Made by a program: the position numbers and the translations under genes. The notes below the pieces were generated by a model. It ran no database searches. It saw only the letters and a list, made by a program, of their open reading frames with translations, and was not told the origin of the DNA. A DNA stretch of 64,000 nucleotides, from assembly GCF_018917145.1 (NCBI RefSeq), contig NZ_JAHLOD010000009.1, positions 23,988 to 87,987 on the forward strand. The letters are read 5' to 3'. Shown here piece by piece: positions 37,021 through 45,991 of this stretch; position 1 is the first letter of the stretch; every line of letters begins with the position of its first letter. Origin of the DNA: Clostridium bornimense. GTDB taxonomy: Bacteria > Bacillota > Clostridia > Clostridiales > Clostridiaceae.

Positions 37021-38472
37021 ATGATTAATATTATTGGATTAGGACCTGGTTCAAGAGATTCTTTAACTATTGGAACTATAGAAGTTTTAAAAAGTAATAA
37101 ACCGATATTTCTTAGAACAGAGATTCATCCTACAATAAAATATTTGAAGGATATGGGGATAAATTTTGAAACATATGATCATTGTTATGATGAGTATGAT
37201 TCTTTTGATGAAGTGTATCTTAATATTGCTAAGGATCTAATTGAAAAACATAAGGAATTAGGAGACTTAGTGTATGGAGTGCCAGGTCATCCATTAGTAG
37301 CTGAAAAATCAGTATCGTTATTAGTTGAAATGTGCAAAAAGGAAGGAATTCAATATAAAATACATACAGCAGTCTCCTTCGTTGATGTTATGATGGAAAC
37401 ATTAAATATAGATCCTGTTGAGGGATTAAAAATAATAGATGCTTTTGATATGGATAATCAAATTATAGATACAAGAGTTGGCACTATAATAACTCAAGTA
37501 TATGATAATATGATAGCATCTGAAGTAAAGTTTAATTTATCGAAATTTTATGATGATGAAAAAGAGATTATTTTTGTAAGGGCTGCGGGAGTAGAAGGAG
37601 TTGAATCAATTAGAAAAATTCCTCTATATCAATTAGATTGGCAAGAAGATATAGATTATCTTACATCAATTTATATACCAAAAGATGATTCAGGAAAATA
37701 TTTTGATTTTTATCATTTAACTAGTATATTAGAAACCTTAAGAGGGGAAAATGGATGTCCTTGGGATAGAGAACAAACCCATGAGTCTATTAAGAATGCC
37801 CTTATTGAAGAGAGTTATGAAGTGGTTGAAGCTATTAATAATCAAGATGATGATAACTTAGTAGAAGAATTAGGCGATGTATTGCTTCATGTAGTTTTCC
37901 ATGGAACAATAGGTAAGGAAGAAGGTTATTTTTCAGAACACGATATAATTAGAGGAATTTGTGAAAAAATGATTTATAGACATCCTCATGTATTTGCAAA
38001 TAGAGTAAATACTACATCAGAAGAAGTTATTGAAGAGTGGGAAGAACTTAAAAAGAAAGAAAAAGGATATACTTCAATAACAGATTCTATGAATAATATT
38101 GCCAAAAGTTTACCGGCTACTATCAGGGCAGCTAAGGTACAAAAAAAGGCTGCGAAGGTTGGATTTGATTGGGACAGTGTAGAACCTGCATTTGATAAAG
38201 TAATTGAAGAATTAAATGAGATAAAAGAAGTATATAAAAATGCAGAAGTGTCAAGAATATTAGAGGAAGTTGGAGATTTATTATTTTCTGCAATAAATGT
38301 AGCGAGATTTTTACAAGTAGATGGAGAAGAAGCTTTAAATACAACTATAAGTAAGTTTATAAAGAGATTCTCTTATATGGAAAAAAAATCAATCGACAAT
38401 GGGATAGAACTTTCAGATATGAATCTTGCGGAAATGGATGAATTGTGGAATGAATCAAAAAAAAATCAATAA
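37021..38472 (+). CDS. mazG: MazG family NTP pyrophosphohydrolase with tetrapyrrole-methylase domain (YabN)
   Basis: A 483-residue fusion. Residues 1-220 are a SAM-dependent tetrapyrrole methylase-like domain (NIIGLGPGSRDSLT; VYGVPGHPLVAEKSV). The rest is a MazG domain pair: LRGENGCPWDREQTHESIK with EESYEVVEAI and EELGDVLLH, then a second half with AAKVQKKAAKVGFDW. MazG clears non-canonical nucleoside triphosphates. The fusion architecture is that of YabN in Firmicutes, and its place between a spoVB-like gene and hup agrees. Confidence 0.95.
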   Translation: MINIIGLGPGSRDSLTIGTIEVLKSNKPIFLRTEIHPTIKYLKDMGINFETYDHCYDEYDSFDEVYLNIAKDLIEKHKELGDLVYGVPGHPLVAEKSVSLLVEMCKKEGIQYKIHTAVSFVDVMMETLNIDPVEGLKIIDAFDMDNQIIDTRVGTIITQVYDNMIASEVKFNLSKFYDDEKEIIFVRAAGVEGVESIRKIPLYQLDWQEDIDYLTSIYIPKDDSGKYFDFYHLTSILETLRGENGCPWDREQTHESIKNALIEESYEVVEAINNQDDDNLVEELGDVLLHVVFHGTIGKEEGYFSEHDIIRGICEKMIYRHPHVFANRVNTTSEEVIEEWEELKKKEKGYTSITDSMNNIAKSLPATIRAAKVQKKAAKVGFDWDSVEPAFDKVIEELNEIKEVYKNAEVSRILEEVGDLLFSAINVARFLQVDGEEALNTTISKFIKRFSYMEKKSIDNGIELSDMNLAEMDELWNESKKNQ

Positions 38473-38551
38473 AATTTAATTAAAAAGAGGAAATTAAATA
38501 TTTTTGAAGAATATTAATTTTATATGCTTTAAGTACAAGGAGGTTACAAAA

Positions 38552-38827
38552 GTGAATAAATCAGAATTAATTTCAAGTATGGCAGAAAAAGCTAATGTAT
38601 CTAAAAAGGATGCAGAAGCTGTTTTAAAGGCATTTATGGATTCAATAGGTGAAGCTTTAGAAAACGGAGATAAAGTTCAATTAGTTGGATTCGGTACTTT
38701 TGAAGCTAAAAGAAGAGAAGCTAGAAAAGGAAGAAACCCTCAAACTAAGGAAGAAATCACTATTCCAGCTTCAACTGTTCCAGCATTCAAAGCTGGTAAA
38801 GAATTAAAAGAGAGAGTAAACAAGTAA
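38552..38827 (+). CDS. hup: HU family DNA-binding protein
   Basis: A 91-residue HU protein beginning NKSELISSMAEKANVSKKDA with the DNA-binding arm GFGTFEAKRREARKGRNPQT and the typical end FKAGKELKERVN. It compacts the chromosome. The start is GTG 38552 behind AAGGAGG; an in-frame TTG farther upstream (38504) would add an unrelated leader. A terminator follows directly. Confidence 0.96.
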   Translation: MNKSELISSMAEKANVSKKDAEAVLKAFMDSIGEALENGDKVQLVGFGTFEAKRREARKGRNPQTKEEITIPASTVPAFKAGKELKERVNK

Positions 38828-38843
38828 TTTAACTTGTAAATAG

Positions 38844-38868
38844 AAAGCCTAGGTATCTAGGCTTTTTA
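38844..38868 (+). terminator. terminator after hup
   Basis: AAAGCCTAG/CTAGGCTTT with a GTAT loop and T-run. Confidence 0.9.
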
Positions 38869-38911
38869 TTTATATTAGATAGATTATGTATTATAGGTAA
38901 TGGAGGATTAT

Positions 38912-39175
38912 ATGAGATTAGATAAATATTTAAAAGTTTCAAGAATAATAAAAAGAAGAACAGTAGCAAAAGAAGCTTGTGATAGTGGTAGAGTATCTAT
39001 AAATGATAAAGTAGCTAAAGCAAGTACTGATGTAAAAGAAAATGATATTATAACAATACAATTTGGTAATAGAGAATTAAAAGCTAGAATAATTAATATA
39101 GCTTCACATGTTAAGAAAGATGATGCAAAAGAAATGTATGAGATATTAATGGGTGAAGAAGATAAAGAAGAGTAA
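38912..39175 (+). CDS. rqcP: RqcP (YabO), S4-domain ribosome-associated protein
   Basis: An 87-residue protein that is essentially one S4 RNA-binding domain (MRLDKYLKVSRIIKRRTVAKEACDSGRVSIN). RqcP works with RqcH in ribosome-associated quality control, adding alanine tails to stalled peptides. The start at 38912 follows TGGAGGA; an in-frame ATG 12 bases earlier overlaps that site. yabP and yabQ follow. Confidence 0.93.
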   Translation: MRLDKYLKVSRIIKRRTVAKEACDSGRVSINDKVAKASTDVKENDIITIQFGNRELKARIINIASHVKKDDAKEMYEILMGEEDKEE

Positions 39176-39223
39176 TAAAGTTAATTGAGCCCTCATATTT
39201 ATATATAAGTAGGGGGGATTGAG

Positions 39224-39514
39224 ATGGATGTAAAGAAAGAAGTAGTAGTAAGTAATAGCAAACCATCAAATTTGACTATGGAAAATAGAGCAAATCTTTC
39301 TGTAACAGGAGTTGTAGAGGTCATTAGATTTAATGAAGACGAAATAAACTTGAATACAACAATGGGAAAGCTAACAATTAAGGGGAAAGATCTAAAAATG
39401 AATAAATTAGATGTTGAAAATGGAGATGTTATAATATCAGGAACTATAGATTCTTGTGTATACGCATCATCCAAAAGAGAAAAAGAAAGTATATTAGAGA
39501 GGCTTTTTAAATGA
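39224..39514 (+). CDS. yabP: sporulation protein YabP
   Basis: A 96-residue YabP-family protein (NLSVTGVVEVIRFNEDEINLNTTMGKLTIKG). Members are made in the mother cell under sigma-E and are needed for normal spore coat or cortex. AGGGGGG precedes the start. It overlaps yabQ by 4 bp. Confidence 0.92.
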   Translation: MDVKKEVVVSNSKPSNLTMENRANLSVTGVVEVIRFNEDEINLNTTMGKLTIKGKDLKMNKLDVENGDVIISGTIDSCVYASSKREKESILERLFK

Positions 39515-39900
39515 TAATATCTAATGTATCTCAAGCGTATATTATAGCGATGACCTTTATCTCAGGAGTTTTTGCAGGAATATTTTTTGATATATATAGA
39601 GTTATAAGAGGAATAAAAGTTCCTAATAAAATTATGACATTTATAAGTGATTTACTTTTTTGGATTCTTGCCGGTTTTATGGTATATATATTTCTACATA
39701 TTGTAGGAGCGCCTTTTATATCTGTTTATGCTTATTTATGTATAGCATTAGGGTTTGGCTTATATTACAAAATGATAAGTAGGCACTTTACAAAAATTTT
39801 ATCAGTTTTGGTAAATAGTGCAGTAAAGTCTTTAAGAATGATTTTTAACTATTTAATCTATCCTTTTCAATTAATAATAAAAGGAAAAAATAAAAATTAA
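39511..39900 (+). CDS. yabQ: spore cortex biosynthesis protein YabQ
   Basis: A 129-residue membrane protein with about four spans (FISGVFAGIFFDIYRVIRGI near the start is the conserved YabQ segment). YabQ is required for cortex formation. It overlaps yabP by 4 bp, so the two are coupled. Confidence 0.9.
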   Translation: MIISNVSQAYIIAMTFISGVFAGIFFDIYRVIRGIKVPNKIMTFISDLLFWILAGFMVYIFLHIVGAPFISVYAYLCIALGFGLYYKMISRHFTKILSVLVNSAVKSLRMIFNYLIYPFQLIIKGKNKN

Positions 39901-39973
39901 CTTGAATATATTTAAAAAAAACTTTAAAATATAAATATGTATAAAAGGTTAATTTAGGGGTTGAATAGAAAGT

Positions 39974-40255
39974 ATGAAGAGAAGGCTTAACTTGAAAAAC
40001 CTTGTGATTACTGTAGTATTAATAAGTGTAGTATATACTCTTGTTAATCAACAAATTACCATGCATAGGATAAAGAATGACATTAATAATGCTAAAGCCG
40101 AAACAAAAAAGCTAAACAAAGAAAATTCTAAGTTGGAAGAAGATTTAGAAATGAGTCAAAGTGATGCATATATAGAAACTATGGCTAGAGAAAAAGGTAA
40201 TTTAGTAAAGAAAGATGAAATTCCGGTAATAGAGAAAAATAACAATAAAAATTAA
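39974..40255 (+). CDS. divIC: FtsB/DivIC-family septum formation protein
   Basis: A 93-residue bitopic protein: short basic N terminus, one membrane span (LVITVVLISVVYTLVN, about 10-25) and a coiled coil (KNDINNAKAETKKLNKENSKLEEDL), ending in the conserved YIETMAREKGNLVKKDEIPV typical of DivIC/FtsB. It acts in the divisome with FtsL and DivIB. Gene position after yabQ agrees with Bacillus divIC. Confidence 0.9.
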   Translation: MKRRLNLKNLVITVVLISVVYTLVNQQITMHRIKNDINNAKAETKKLNKENSKLEEDLEMSQSDAYIETMAREKGNLVKKDEIPVIEKNNNKN

Positions 40256-40287
40256 TATATTTATAATCTAAGGAGGATTTTTTTTAC

Positions 40288-40713
40288 ATGTCTTTAAAAG
40301 CAGGTACTATAACAGACGGGGTGGTAGTTAACATCACTAAATTTGGAGCCTTTGTTGAGGTCGAGGGAAAAACAGGATTAGTACATATATCCGAAGTTGC
40401 AGATAATTATGTTAAGGATATAAGGGAACATTTAAAGGAACAGGATAAAGTAAAAGTAAAGGTACTTTCAGTTGACGATAATGGTAAGATAAGTTTATCA
40501 ATAAAACAAGCAAGTACACCGAAAAAATCTTCAAGACCAATGGAAATTGACTGGAAAAAGAATAGCAACAAAAATGCTGGTAAGAACAACGGTGGGGATT
40601 TTGAGGACATTTTATCTAAGTTTCTAAAAGAAAGTGAAGAAAGATTTCAAGATTTAAAGAAACATCAAGACTTCAAAGGTAGAGGAAATAAAAAAAATTC
40701 TCTAACAAGATAG
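40288..40713 (+). CDS. yabR: S1 RNA-binding domain protein (YabR type)
   Basis: A 141-residue protein with one S1 domain (residues 4-72: GTITDGVVVNITKFGAFVEV, GKTGLVHISEVADNYVKDI) and a charged, lysine-rich tail. Synteny after divIC matches yabR. The role is probably ribosome or mRNA binding. AAGGAGGAT precedes the ATG, and a terminator follows. Confidence 0.92.
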   Translation: MSLKAGTITDGVVVNITKFGAFVEVEGKTGLVHISEVADNYVKDIREHLKEQDKVKVKVLSVDDNGKISLSIKQASTPKKSSRPMEIDWKKNSNKNAGKNNGGDFEDILSKFLKESEERFQDLKKHQDFKGRGNKKNSLTR

Positions 40714-40724
40714 TGAAATAAATC

Positions 40725-40773
40725 AGAGGTTATTGCAGAACAAATGAAAATTTGTAGGCAAAACCTCTTTTTT
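40725..40773 (+). terminator. terminator after yabR
   Basis: AGAGGTTaTTGC pairs with GCAAaACCTCT, then six T. Confidence 0.85.
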
Positions 40774-41026
40774 AGTGCATGGTGATGGTAGAAATTCCTT
40801 CGGGATTTTTTTGATATAAATGCAAAATCATAGTTTATAATTTGGTCTCAGTTTCTTAATAAGTTTTCTAAGTAGGTTGCTATAAAAAAATTTCCATTTT
40901 ATCAAAATGAACTATTAGATCAAAAAAAAGTGTGTATAAGTATATAATTAAAATTAGAATTTGACTCTATTATTTACATATATTATACAACTCAAAATAA
41001 AATAGAAATAAAAATAAAAAAACTTG
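40774..41026. repeat. gene-free stretch with a decayed dispersed repeat
   Basis: GTGCATGGTGATGGTAG and GAAATTC-CTTCG-GGATTTT (40791-40809) resemble the elements at 17.4 and 22.9 kb. The remainder is AT-rich with no ORF or RNA signature that I can support. Confidence 0.45.
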
Positions 41027-41055
41027 TTGACAGCTTATAAAATGTCATATATAAT
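41027..41055 (+). promoter_or_regulatory. strong sigma-A promoter of the tRNA cluster
   Basis: Consensus TTGACA (41027-41032) and TATAAT (41050-41055) with a 17-bp spacer stand 24 bp before the first tRNA. Confidence 0.9.
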
Positions 41056-41079
41056 TTAACTTGTCGCTAAACGACGTAT

Positions 41080-41168
41080 GCCGAAGTGGCGGAACTGGCA
41101 GACGCACAGGACTTAAAATCCTGCGATGCTAACACATCGTACCGGTTCGATTCCGGTCTTCGGCACCA
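41080..41168 (+). tRNA. tRNA-Leu (TAA), copy 1
   Basis: Acceptor GCCGAAG/CTTCGGC, long variable arm GATGCTAACACATCG, anticodon loop CTTAAAA, encoded CCA. Confidence 0.97.
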
Positions 41169-41173
41169 AATAA

Positions 41174-41249
41174 CGCGGGGTGGAGCAGTTGGCAGCTCGT
41201 CGGGCTCATAACCCGAAGGTCGCAGGTTCAAGTCCTGCCCCCGCAACCA
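41174..41249 (+). tRNA. initiator tRNA-fMet (CAT), copy 1
   Basis: CGCGGGG/CCCCGCA leaves the C1-A72 mismatch of initiator tRNA. Three G-C pairs flank the CTCATAA anticodon loop; CCA is encoded. Confidence 0.95.
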
Positions 41250-41254
41250 AATGT

Positions 41255-41331
41255 GGCGGAATAGCTCAGCTGGCTAGAGCATTCGGTTCATACCCGAAGT
41301 GTCGTAGGTTCAAGTCCTATTTCCGCTACCA
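41255..41331 (+). tRNA. tRNA-Met elongator (CAT), copy 1
   Basis: GGCGGAA/TTCCGCT acceptor, anticodon loop TTCATAC, encoded CCA; resembles the Bacillus elongator Met tRNA rather than Ile2. Confidence 0.9.
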
Positions 41332-41348
41332 TTACTATAAAACTGTTG

Positions 41349-41377
41349 CAAAAGATAATGGTTTGTGGTAAAATAGC
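41349..41377 (+). promoter_or_regulatory. internal promoter in tRNA spacer, copy 1
   Basis: TTGCAA (near 41345) and TAAAAT (near 41368) with 17 bp between them. The same arrangement recurs in the second 358-bp unit, so each unit may be transcribed on its own. Confidence 0.45.
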
Positions 41378-41437
41378 AAATGTTCGAAAGAACAATATAT
41401 TAAAGAGGTATTCGCTAGAAGCGAGTAGAACAAATAT

Positions 41438-41526
41438 GCCGAAGTGGCGGAACTGGCAGACGCACAGGACTTAAAATCCTGCGATGCTAACACATCGTAC
41501 CGGTTCGATTCCGGTCTTCGGCACCA
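41438..41526 (+). tRNA. tRNA-Leu (TAA), copy 2
   Basis: Identical to the gene at 41080, exactly 358 bp downstream. Confidence 0.97.
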
Positions 41527-41531
41527 AATAA

Positions 41532-41607
41532 CGCGGGGTGGAGCAGTTGGCAGCTCGTCGGGCTCATAACCCGAAGGTCGCAGGTTCAAGTCCTGCCCCC
41601 GCAACCA
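41532..41607 (+). tRNA. initiator tRNA-fMet (CAT), copy 2
   Basis: Identical to the gene at 41174, with the same C1-A72 mismatch. Confidence 0.95.
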
Positions 41608-41612
41608 AATGT

Positions 41613-41689
41613 GGCGGAATAGCTCAGCTGGCTAGAGCATTCGGTTCATACCCGAAGTGTCGTAGGTTCAAGTCCTATTTCCGCTACCA
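41613..41689 (+). tRNA. tRNA-Met elongator (CAT), copy 2
   Basis: Identical to the gene at 41255. Confidence 0.9.
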
Positions 41690-41795
41690 TTACTATAAAA
41701 CTATTGCAAAAGAAAATGTTTTATGGTAAAATAATAAATGTTCAAGAGAACAATATATTAAAAAGGTATTCGCTAGAAGCGAGTAGAACAAATAT

Positions 41796-41884
41796 GCCGA
41801 AGTGGCGGAACTGGCAGACGCACAGGACTTAAAATCCTGCGATGCTAACACATCGTACCGGTTCGATTCCGGTCTTCGGCACCA
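41796..41884 (+). tRNA. tRNA-Leu (TAA), copy 3
   Basis: Identical to the two other Leu copies and 358 bp after the second; no Met tRNAs follow it, so the third unit is incomplete. Confidence 0.97.
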
Positions 41885-41885
41885 A

Positions 41886-41918
41886 AAGAACTCAAGTGAT
41901 AAACTTGAGTTCTTTTTT
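41886..41918 (+). terminator. terminator of the tRNA cluster
   Basis: AGAACTCAAG/CTTGAGTTCT followed by a long T-run. Confidence 0.92.
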
Positions 41919-42029
41919 TATATTAAAACATTAAATAAAATATTACTAAAATCATATTACGTTTTTAGATATATAGATTATTAATATATATTTAATTGAC
42001 AATTGAATTATATTTAAATTAATAAACAA

Positions 42030-42135
42030 TGTCGAAAAACATTATTAGTGATGATAATCTATTACATAGTGTCAAAAAGTTTTAAATTCATCACAAGAGA
42101 AATTTACAAAAAATGGAAAAGCAAACTGATATACT
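42030..42135 (+). promoter_or_regulatory. spoIIE promoter: Spo0A boxes and 21-bp-spaced sigma-A hexamers
   Basis: TGTCGAA (42030-42036) is an exact Spo0A box, and TGTCAAA (42070-42076) differs by one base. TTTACA (42103-42108) and TATACT (42130-42135) are separated by 21 bp rather than 17. Spo0A-activated sigma-A promoters such as Bacillus spoIIE and spoIIG have just this long spacer, so the same control is inferred. Confidence 0.7.
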
Positions 42136-42165
42136 TTATTCACAATAGAGATAGGGGATGAAGGT

Positions 42166-44523
42166 ATGCAGATTGATTTTAGTTATAATGGGGAGAATAA
42201 AAAAGAAGAATACGTTAGAAGAATTATATCATTAGTAATATCAGCTATAGCAATTTTTTTTGTAAGTAGAGTAACGCTTATAAAAGAAGTGGCGCCATTT
42301 GGAATAGCTTTATTATTAATTTTAGTACAATATTTAAAAAAAGGTGAAGTTATTGTTGTATCCTTAATGTCTATATTAGGATATACAACAATAGGTGATA
42401 AAGTTGGATCTATAATTATATATATAAGTTATGTTATAGCAATAGATATAATTACTTTTTTATTAAATAATAAAAAAGTTCAGTTACAGATATGTGTTCA
42501 ATATATAGCAATTTTTTGTATAAGTTATGTGTATAAAATTATATTTGACAATACCAATTATGGAATGGGAATATTTTTAACCTTTGTAGAAGTGGTGTCA
42601 ATAATACCGATATACTATATATTTAAATTTTCAATTTCATCTATGTCAGCTATAAAAACAAATTATCTTTTTAATAGTGAAGAAATTGCATCAATGGCTT
42701 TATTAATATCAGTTATAGTTGCTGGATTTTGGGGTATTAATATTTCAGGAATAAATATTGCTAACGTTTTAGGAATTACTATAATAATAATAGCTTCGTT
42801 AGTGTGCGGAAATGGAATGGGAATAATTTTTTCTATAGCAATAGGAGTAATGGTGGGGATAAATAGTAAAGGTTTAATGATTATTGTTGGAACCTATGCA
42901 TTAATATCTATGACTGTTGAAATAATACGAGAGAGTGGAAAGGTATTAGCAATAGTTGGTGGAATTATTACGTTTATCATAATATATATATCTGGAAATA
43001 CATCAAGCTATATAGGAATAGTAGATGGAGCTATAGCTTTTCTTATGGCATTATTAATTCCCAAAAATGTATATAGTTTTTTAGAGAGGGAGTTTAATCT
43101 TGATGTTAAAAGAGAAAAGGCCTATGAAAGTTATGGACATAAAATAAAAAATGCTGTAAATCAAAGAATGAGTACATATGCAAATGTTCTTGATGATATA
43201 TCTAATATATTAAAACAACTGACCATAAGTGCAGAAAAGAATTATAAAGATATGGGAGAAGAATCTGTATACAATTTAGTAGAAAAGGTTTGTGGTAGAT
43301 GTAGTATGAAAAATCAATGTTGGGAAAAGGAAACATACTATACTTATGCTGCATTTGAAGAGCTTATAGATAATATATTATACAATAATGAAGATATGCC
43401 GAAGGAACTGGATAGAAAGTGTATAAATAGAACGATGATAAAAAAGATATCTTCTGAATTAAAGACGTCTATTATGATTCGTGATATATATCAAAAAAAG
43501 CAAATAGAAGGTAGAGAAATTTTATCTAATAATATTTCTCATATGGCAAGTTCTATAGATGAAATAATTAATGAATTTCAAAATGATATATCTTTTGATG
43601 TACGAGAAGAAAGAAATATAGCCTATGCTTTTAATAAGGCAGGAATAGATTATAAAGATTTAAGTTGTACAAATACTAAAGAAGGACGGCTTATTGTCAA
43701 TGTTAAGCTTAATTATTGTAGAGGTACAGATTTTTGTGTAAGAAATGTAATACCTATTATAAGCAGAGCAGTGAAGAGAGAGATGTGTGTTGGAAATGAA
43801 AATTGTTGCATAGATAGAAGTAAAAACTTATGTACAGTTTTATTTGAGGAAAGACCTAAGTTTTATATATCTTCTTGTATTAAGGTTATTCCTAAAGATG
43901 GCGAAGTGGAGAGTGGCGATAATAGTTATTTTGGTAAAGGGAAAAATGGAGAGTACAATATATTTTTAAGTGATGGAATGGGATCTGGAAAGGTGGCAGA
44001 TCAAGATAGTTCTATAGTAATAGATTTAGTTAAGAAGCTTACAGAATCAGGATTATCAATGGATACGGTTATTGATACTTTGAATTCTATAATGTCGTTG
44101 AAATTTAATGAAGAAGAAAAATTTGCAACATTAGATATAGCTAATATTGATTTATATAGAGGCGAGTTAGAATTAATTAAGGTAGGAGCTGCTGCTACTT
44201 TTATAAAAAGAGGTGAAGAAGTAAAGGTTATAAATAATACAACTTTACCTATAGGAGTTTTAGATAAACCTGATGTTCAAGTAAATAATATATCATTAGA
44301 GAATGGAGATATAATTGTGATGCTATCTGATGGTGTTATAGATTGCCAAAAAGGTGACGAAGGTGATTATAGTTGGTTAGTTGAGTATTTAAAGAAATGT
44401 AAAACTAATAGTCAAGAATTAATAAGAGATGGAATAATAAAAGAAGCTACAAAGTTATCGAAAGGATATATTAAAGATGATATGACGTTAATAGTGTCTA
44501 AAACGTTTAAGGTTATGGATTAA
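42166..44523 (+). CDS. spoIIE: stage II sporulation protein E, membrane PP2C phosphatase
   Basis: A 785-residue protein. The first ~300 residues hold about ten membrane spans, followed by a central regulatory region with a cysteine cluster (VCGRCSMKNQCWEKE, 375-389) and a C-terminal PP2C/SpoIIE phosphatase domain with IFLSDGMGSGKVADQDS and VMLSDGVIDCQKGD metal-binding aspartates. SpoIIE dephosphorylates SpoIIAA and so activates sigma-F in the forespore, and also acts at the polar septum. Upstream Spo0A-type boxes fit early sporulation. tilS-hpt-ftsH follow in conserved order. Confidence 0.97.
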   Translation: MQIDFSYNGENKKEEYVRRIISLVISAIAIFFVSRVTLIKEVAPFGIALLLILVQYLKKGEVIVVSLMSILGYTTIGDKVGSIIIYISYVIAIDIITFLLNNKKVQLQICVQYIAIFCISYVYKIIFDNTNYGMGIFLTFVEVVSIIPIYYIFKFSISSMSAIKTNYLFNSEEIASMALLISVIVAGFWGINISGINIANVLGITIIIIASLVCGNGMGIIFSIAIGVMVGINSKGLMIIVGTYALISMTVEIIRESGKVLAIVGGIITFIIIYISGNTSSYIGIVDGAIAFLMALLIPKNVYSFLEREFNLDVKREKAYESYGHKIKNAVNQRMSTYANVLDDISNILKQLTISAEKNYKDMGEESVYNLVEKVCGRCSMKNQCWEKETYYTYAAFEELIDNILYNNEDMPKELDRKCINRTMIKKISSELKTSIMIRDIYQKKQIEGREILSNNISHMASSIDEIINEFQNDISFDVREERNIAYAFNKAGIDYKDLSCTNTKEGRLIVNVKLNYCRGTDFCVRNVIPIISRAVKREMCVGNENCCIDRSKNLCTVLFEERPKFYISSCIKVIPKDGEVESGDNSYFGKGKNGEYNIFLSDGMGSGKVADQDSSIVIDLVKKLTESGLSMDTVIDTLNSIMSLKFNEEEKFATLDIANIDLYRGELELIKVGAAATFIKRGEEVKVINNTTLPIGVLDKPDVQVNNISLENGDIIVMLSDGVIDCQKGDEGDYSWLVEYLKKCKTNSQELIRDGIIKEATKLSKGYIKDDMTLIVSKTFKVMD

Positions 44524-44593
44524 CTTTGTTGACAGTATAAAGTCATTATGTAATTATATTAATATACACTAAGATTAGGAGTATTAAAGTAGG

Positions 44594-45991
44594 ATGGAGC
44601 GTTTATTACATAAAGTTAAAGAAACTATAAATAAATATAATATGATAGAAAAAGGAGATAGAATTCTTGTAGCAGTATCTGGAGGACCAGATTCAGTGAC
44701 ATTGTTACATGTACTAAATATGCTAAAGGATGAGTTAAATATTTCTTTAGTGATAGCTCACGTAAATCATATGTTAAGAGATAAAGAATCTGATGGTGAC
44801 GAAGAGTATGTAAAAGGTTTAGGAAATAAGTTTAATATTCCTGTAAATACTTGTAGGGTAGATGTTGATAAGTATGCGAGAGAAAAAGGCGTATCTACAG
44901 AAGTTGCAGGAAGAGAAATAAGGTATGATTTTTTTAGAGAGGTTTCTATAAAAGAAGGGTGTAACAAGGTAGCTGTTGCTCATAATGCTAATGACCAAGT
45001 AGAAACTTTTATGATGAGATTATTTAGAGGAAGTGGAATCTACGGTCTGAGAGGTATAGATGCTGTTAGAGATAATATTATAAGACCATTAATAGATGTA
45101 GATAGAAGTTCTATTGAGAAGTTTTGTGAAGAAATGAATGTAGAGACGAGATTAGATGCAACTAATTTAGAGAATATATATAGTAGAAATAAGATTAGAT
45201 TAGATGTATTACCGTATATATCTGAAAATTTTAATAAGGATATAGTAAGAACTATTATGAGGACTATAGATAGCTTTACTATAGATAATGATTATTTAGA
45301 AGAACAAAGCTATATATCATATAAAAAGTATGCAAAAAATCTTGGAGATAAAATAGTTATAGATAAAGAGGCATTTACGCTTCATAAAGCAGTTTTATCT
45401 AGATTAATCAGAAATGTTATGAAAGATTTGTTAGGTAATATAAAAGAGATAGAAAAAAAGCATATTGATGAGATAATATTAATTCAAAGTGGTGAAACAG
45501 GGAAAGAGTTAATTTTGCCGAGAAGAATTAAAGCTACTAATAATTATGGCGATATAGTTATACAGATAGATAATAAAAATAATGAATTTATTAATTTTGA
45601 AAAAGATATAAATATAAGTGGTACTACTTATATAGAAGAATTAGATATAACAATAGAATGTGAAGTAACTAATAAGAAAAATATAAATAAATTTTCAAAT
45701 AATTATTTAATAAAATACTTTGATTATGATAAAATTAAAAAGGTGACAATTAGAAATAGAAGAGATGGAGATTATTTTACGCCTTTAGGAATGAAGGGAA
45801 GGAAAAAATTAAAGGACTTATTTATAAATGAAAAAATAGATAAGAGTAAGAGAAGCAAGATACCATTGATACTATTTGATAATGAAATAGCTTGGATAGT
45901 AGGGTTAAGGATTAGTGAGAAATTTAAAATAACAGAAGAAACAAAACGTATATTAATTATACAAGTTAAGAGAGGTAATTGTAGTGAATAA
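44594..45991 (+). CDS. tilS: tRNA(Ile)-lysidine synthetase
   Basis: A 465-residue enzyme with the PP-loop VAVSGGPDSVTLL (Ser29-Ser34) in an N-terminal ATP pyrophosphatase domain and TilS C-terminal domains (RNRRDGDYFTPLGMKGRKKLKDLFI is characteristic). It changes C34 of tRNA-Ile(CAU) to lysidine so that it reads AUA. A candidate substrate tRNA is encoded at 63772-63848. Overlaps hpt by 8 bp. A TTGACA lies at 44529-44534, but without a clear -10. Confidence 0.96.
   Translation: MERLLHKVKETINKYNMIEKGDRILVAVSGGPDSVTLLHVLNMLKDELNISLVIAHVNHMLRDKESDGDEEYVKGLGNKFNIPVNTCRVDVDKYAREKGVSTEVAGREIRYDFFREVSIKEGCNKVAVAHNANDQVETFMMRLFRGSGIYGLRGIDAVRDNIIRPLIDVDRSSIEKFCEEMNVETRLDATNLENIYSRNKIRLDVLPYISENFNKDIVRTIMRTIDSFTIDNDYLEEQSYISYKKYAKNLGDKIVIDKEAFTLHKAVLSRLIRNVMKDLLGNIKEIEKKHIDEIILIQSGETGKELILPRRIKATNNYGDIVIQIDNKNNEFINFEKDINISGTTYIEELDITIECEVTNKKNINKFSNNYLIKYFDYDKIKKVTIRNRRDGDYFTPLGMKGRKKLKDLFINEKIDKSKRSKIPLILFDNEIAWIVGLRISEKFKITEETKRILIIQVKRGNCSE

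Larger units (their letters stand above)
41080..41884 (+). repeat. tandem duplication of a 358-bp Leu-fMet-Met tRNA unit
   Basis: Unit starts at 41080, 41438 and 41796 are spaced exactly 358 bp. tRNA sequences are identical, while the Met-Leu spacers differ at scattered bases (for example GATAATGGTTTG against GAAAATGTTTTA). The duplication is therefore not brand new, or the tRNAs have been kept identical by conversion or selection. Confidence 0.95.

Noticed and set aside
41180..41729. ORFs of 60-89 codons across the tRNA cluster on both strands, including a minus-strand one reading RGQDLNLRPSGYEPDELPT
   Set aside because: They are translations of tRNA genes. The minus-strand peptide is a well-known false protein read from antisense tRNA-Met; there is no ribosome binding site.
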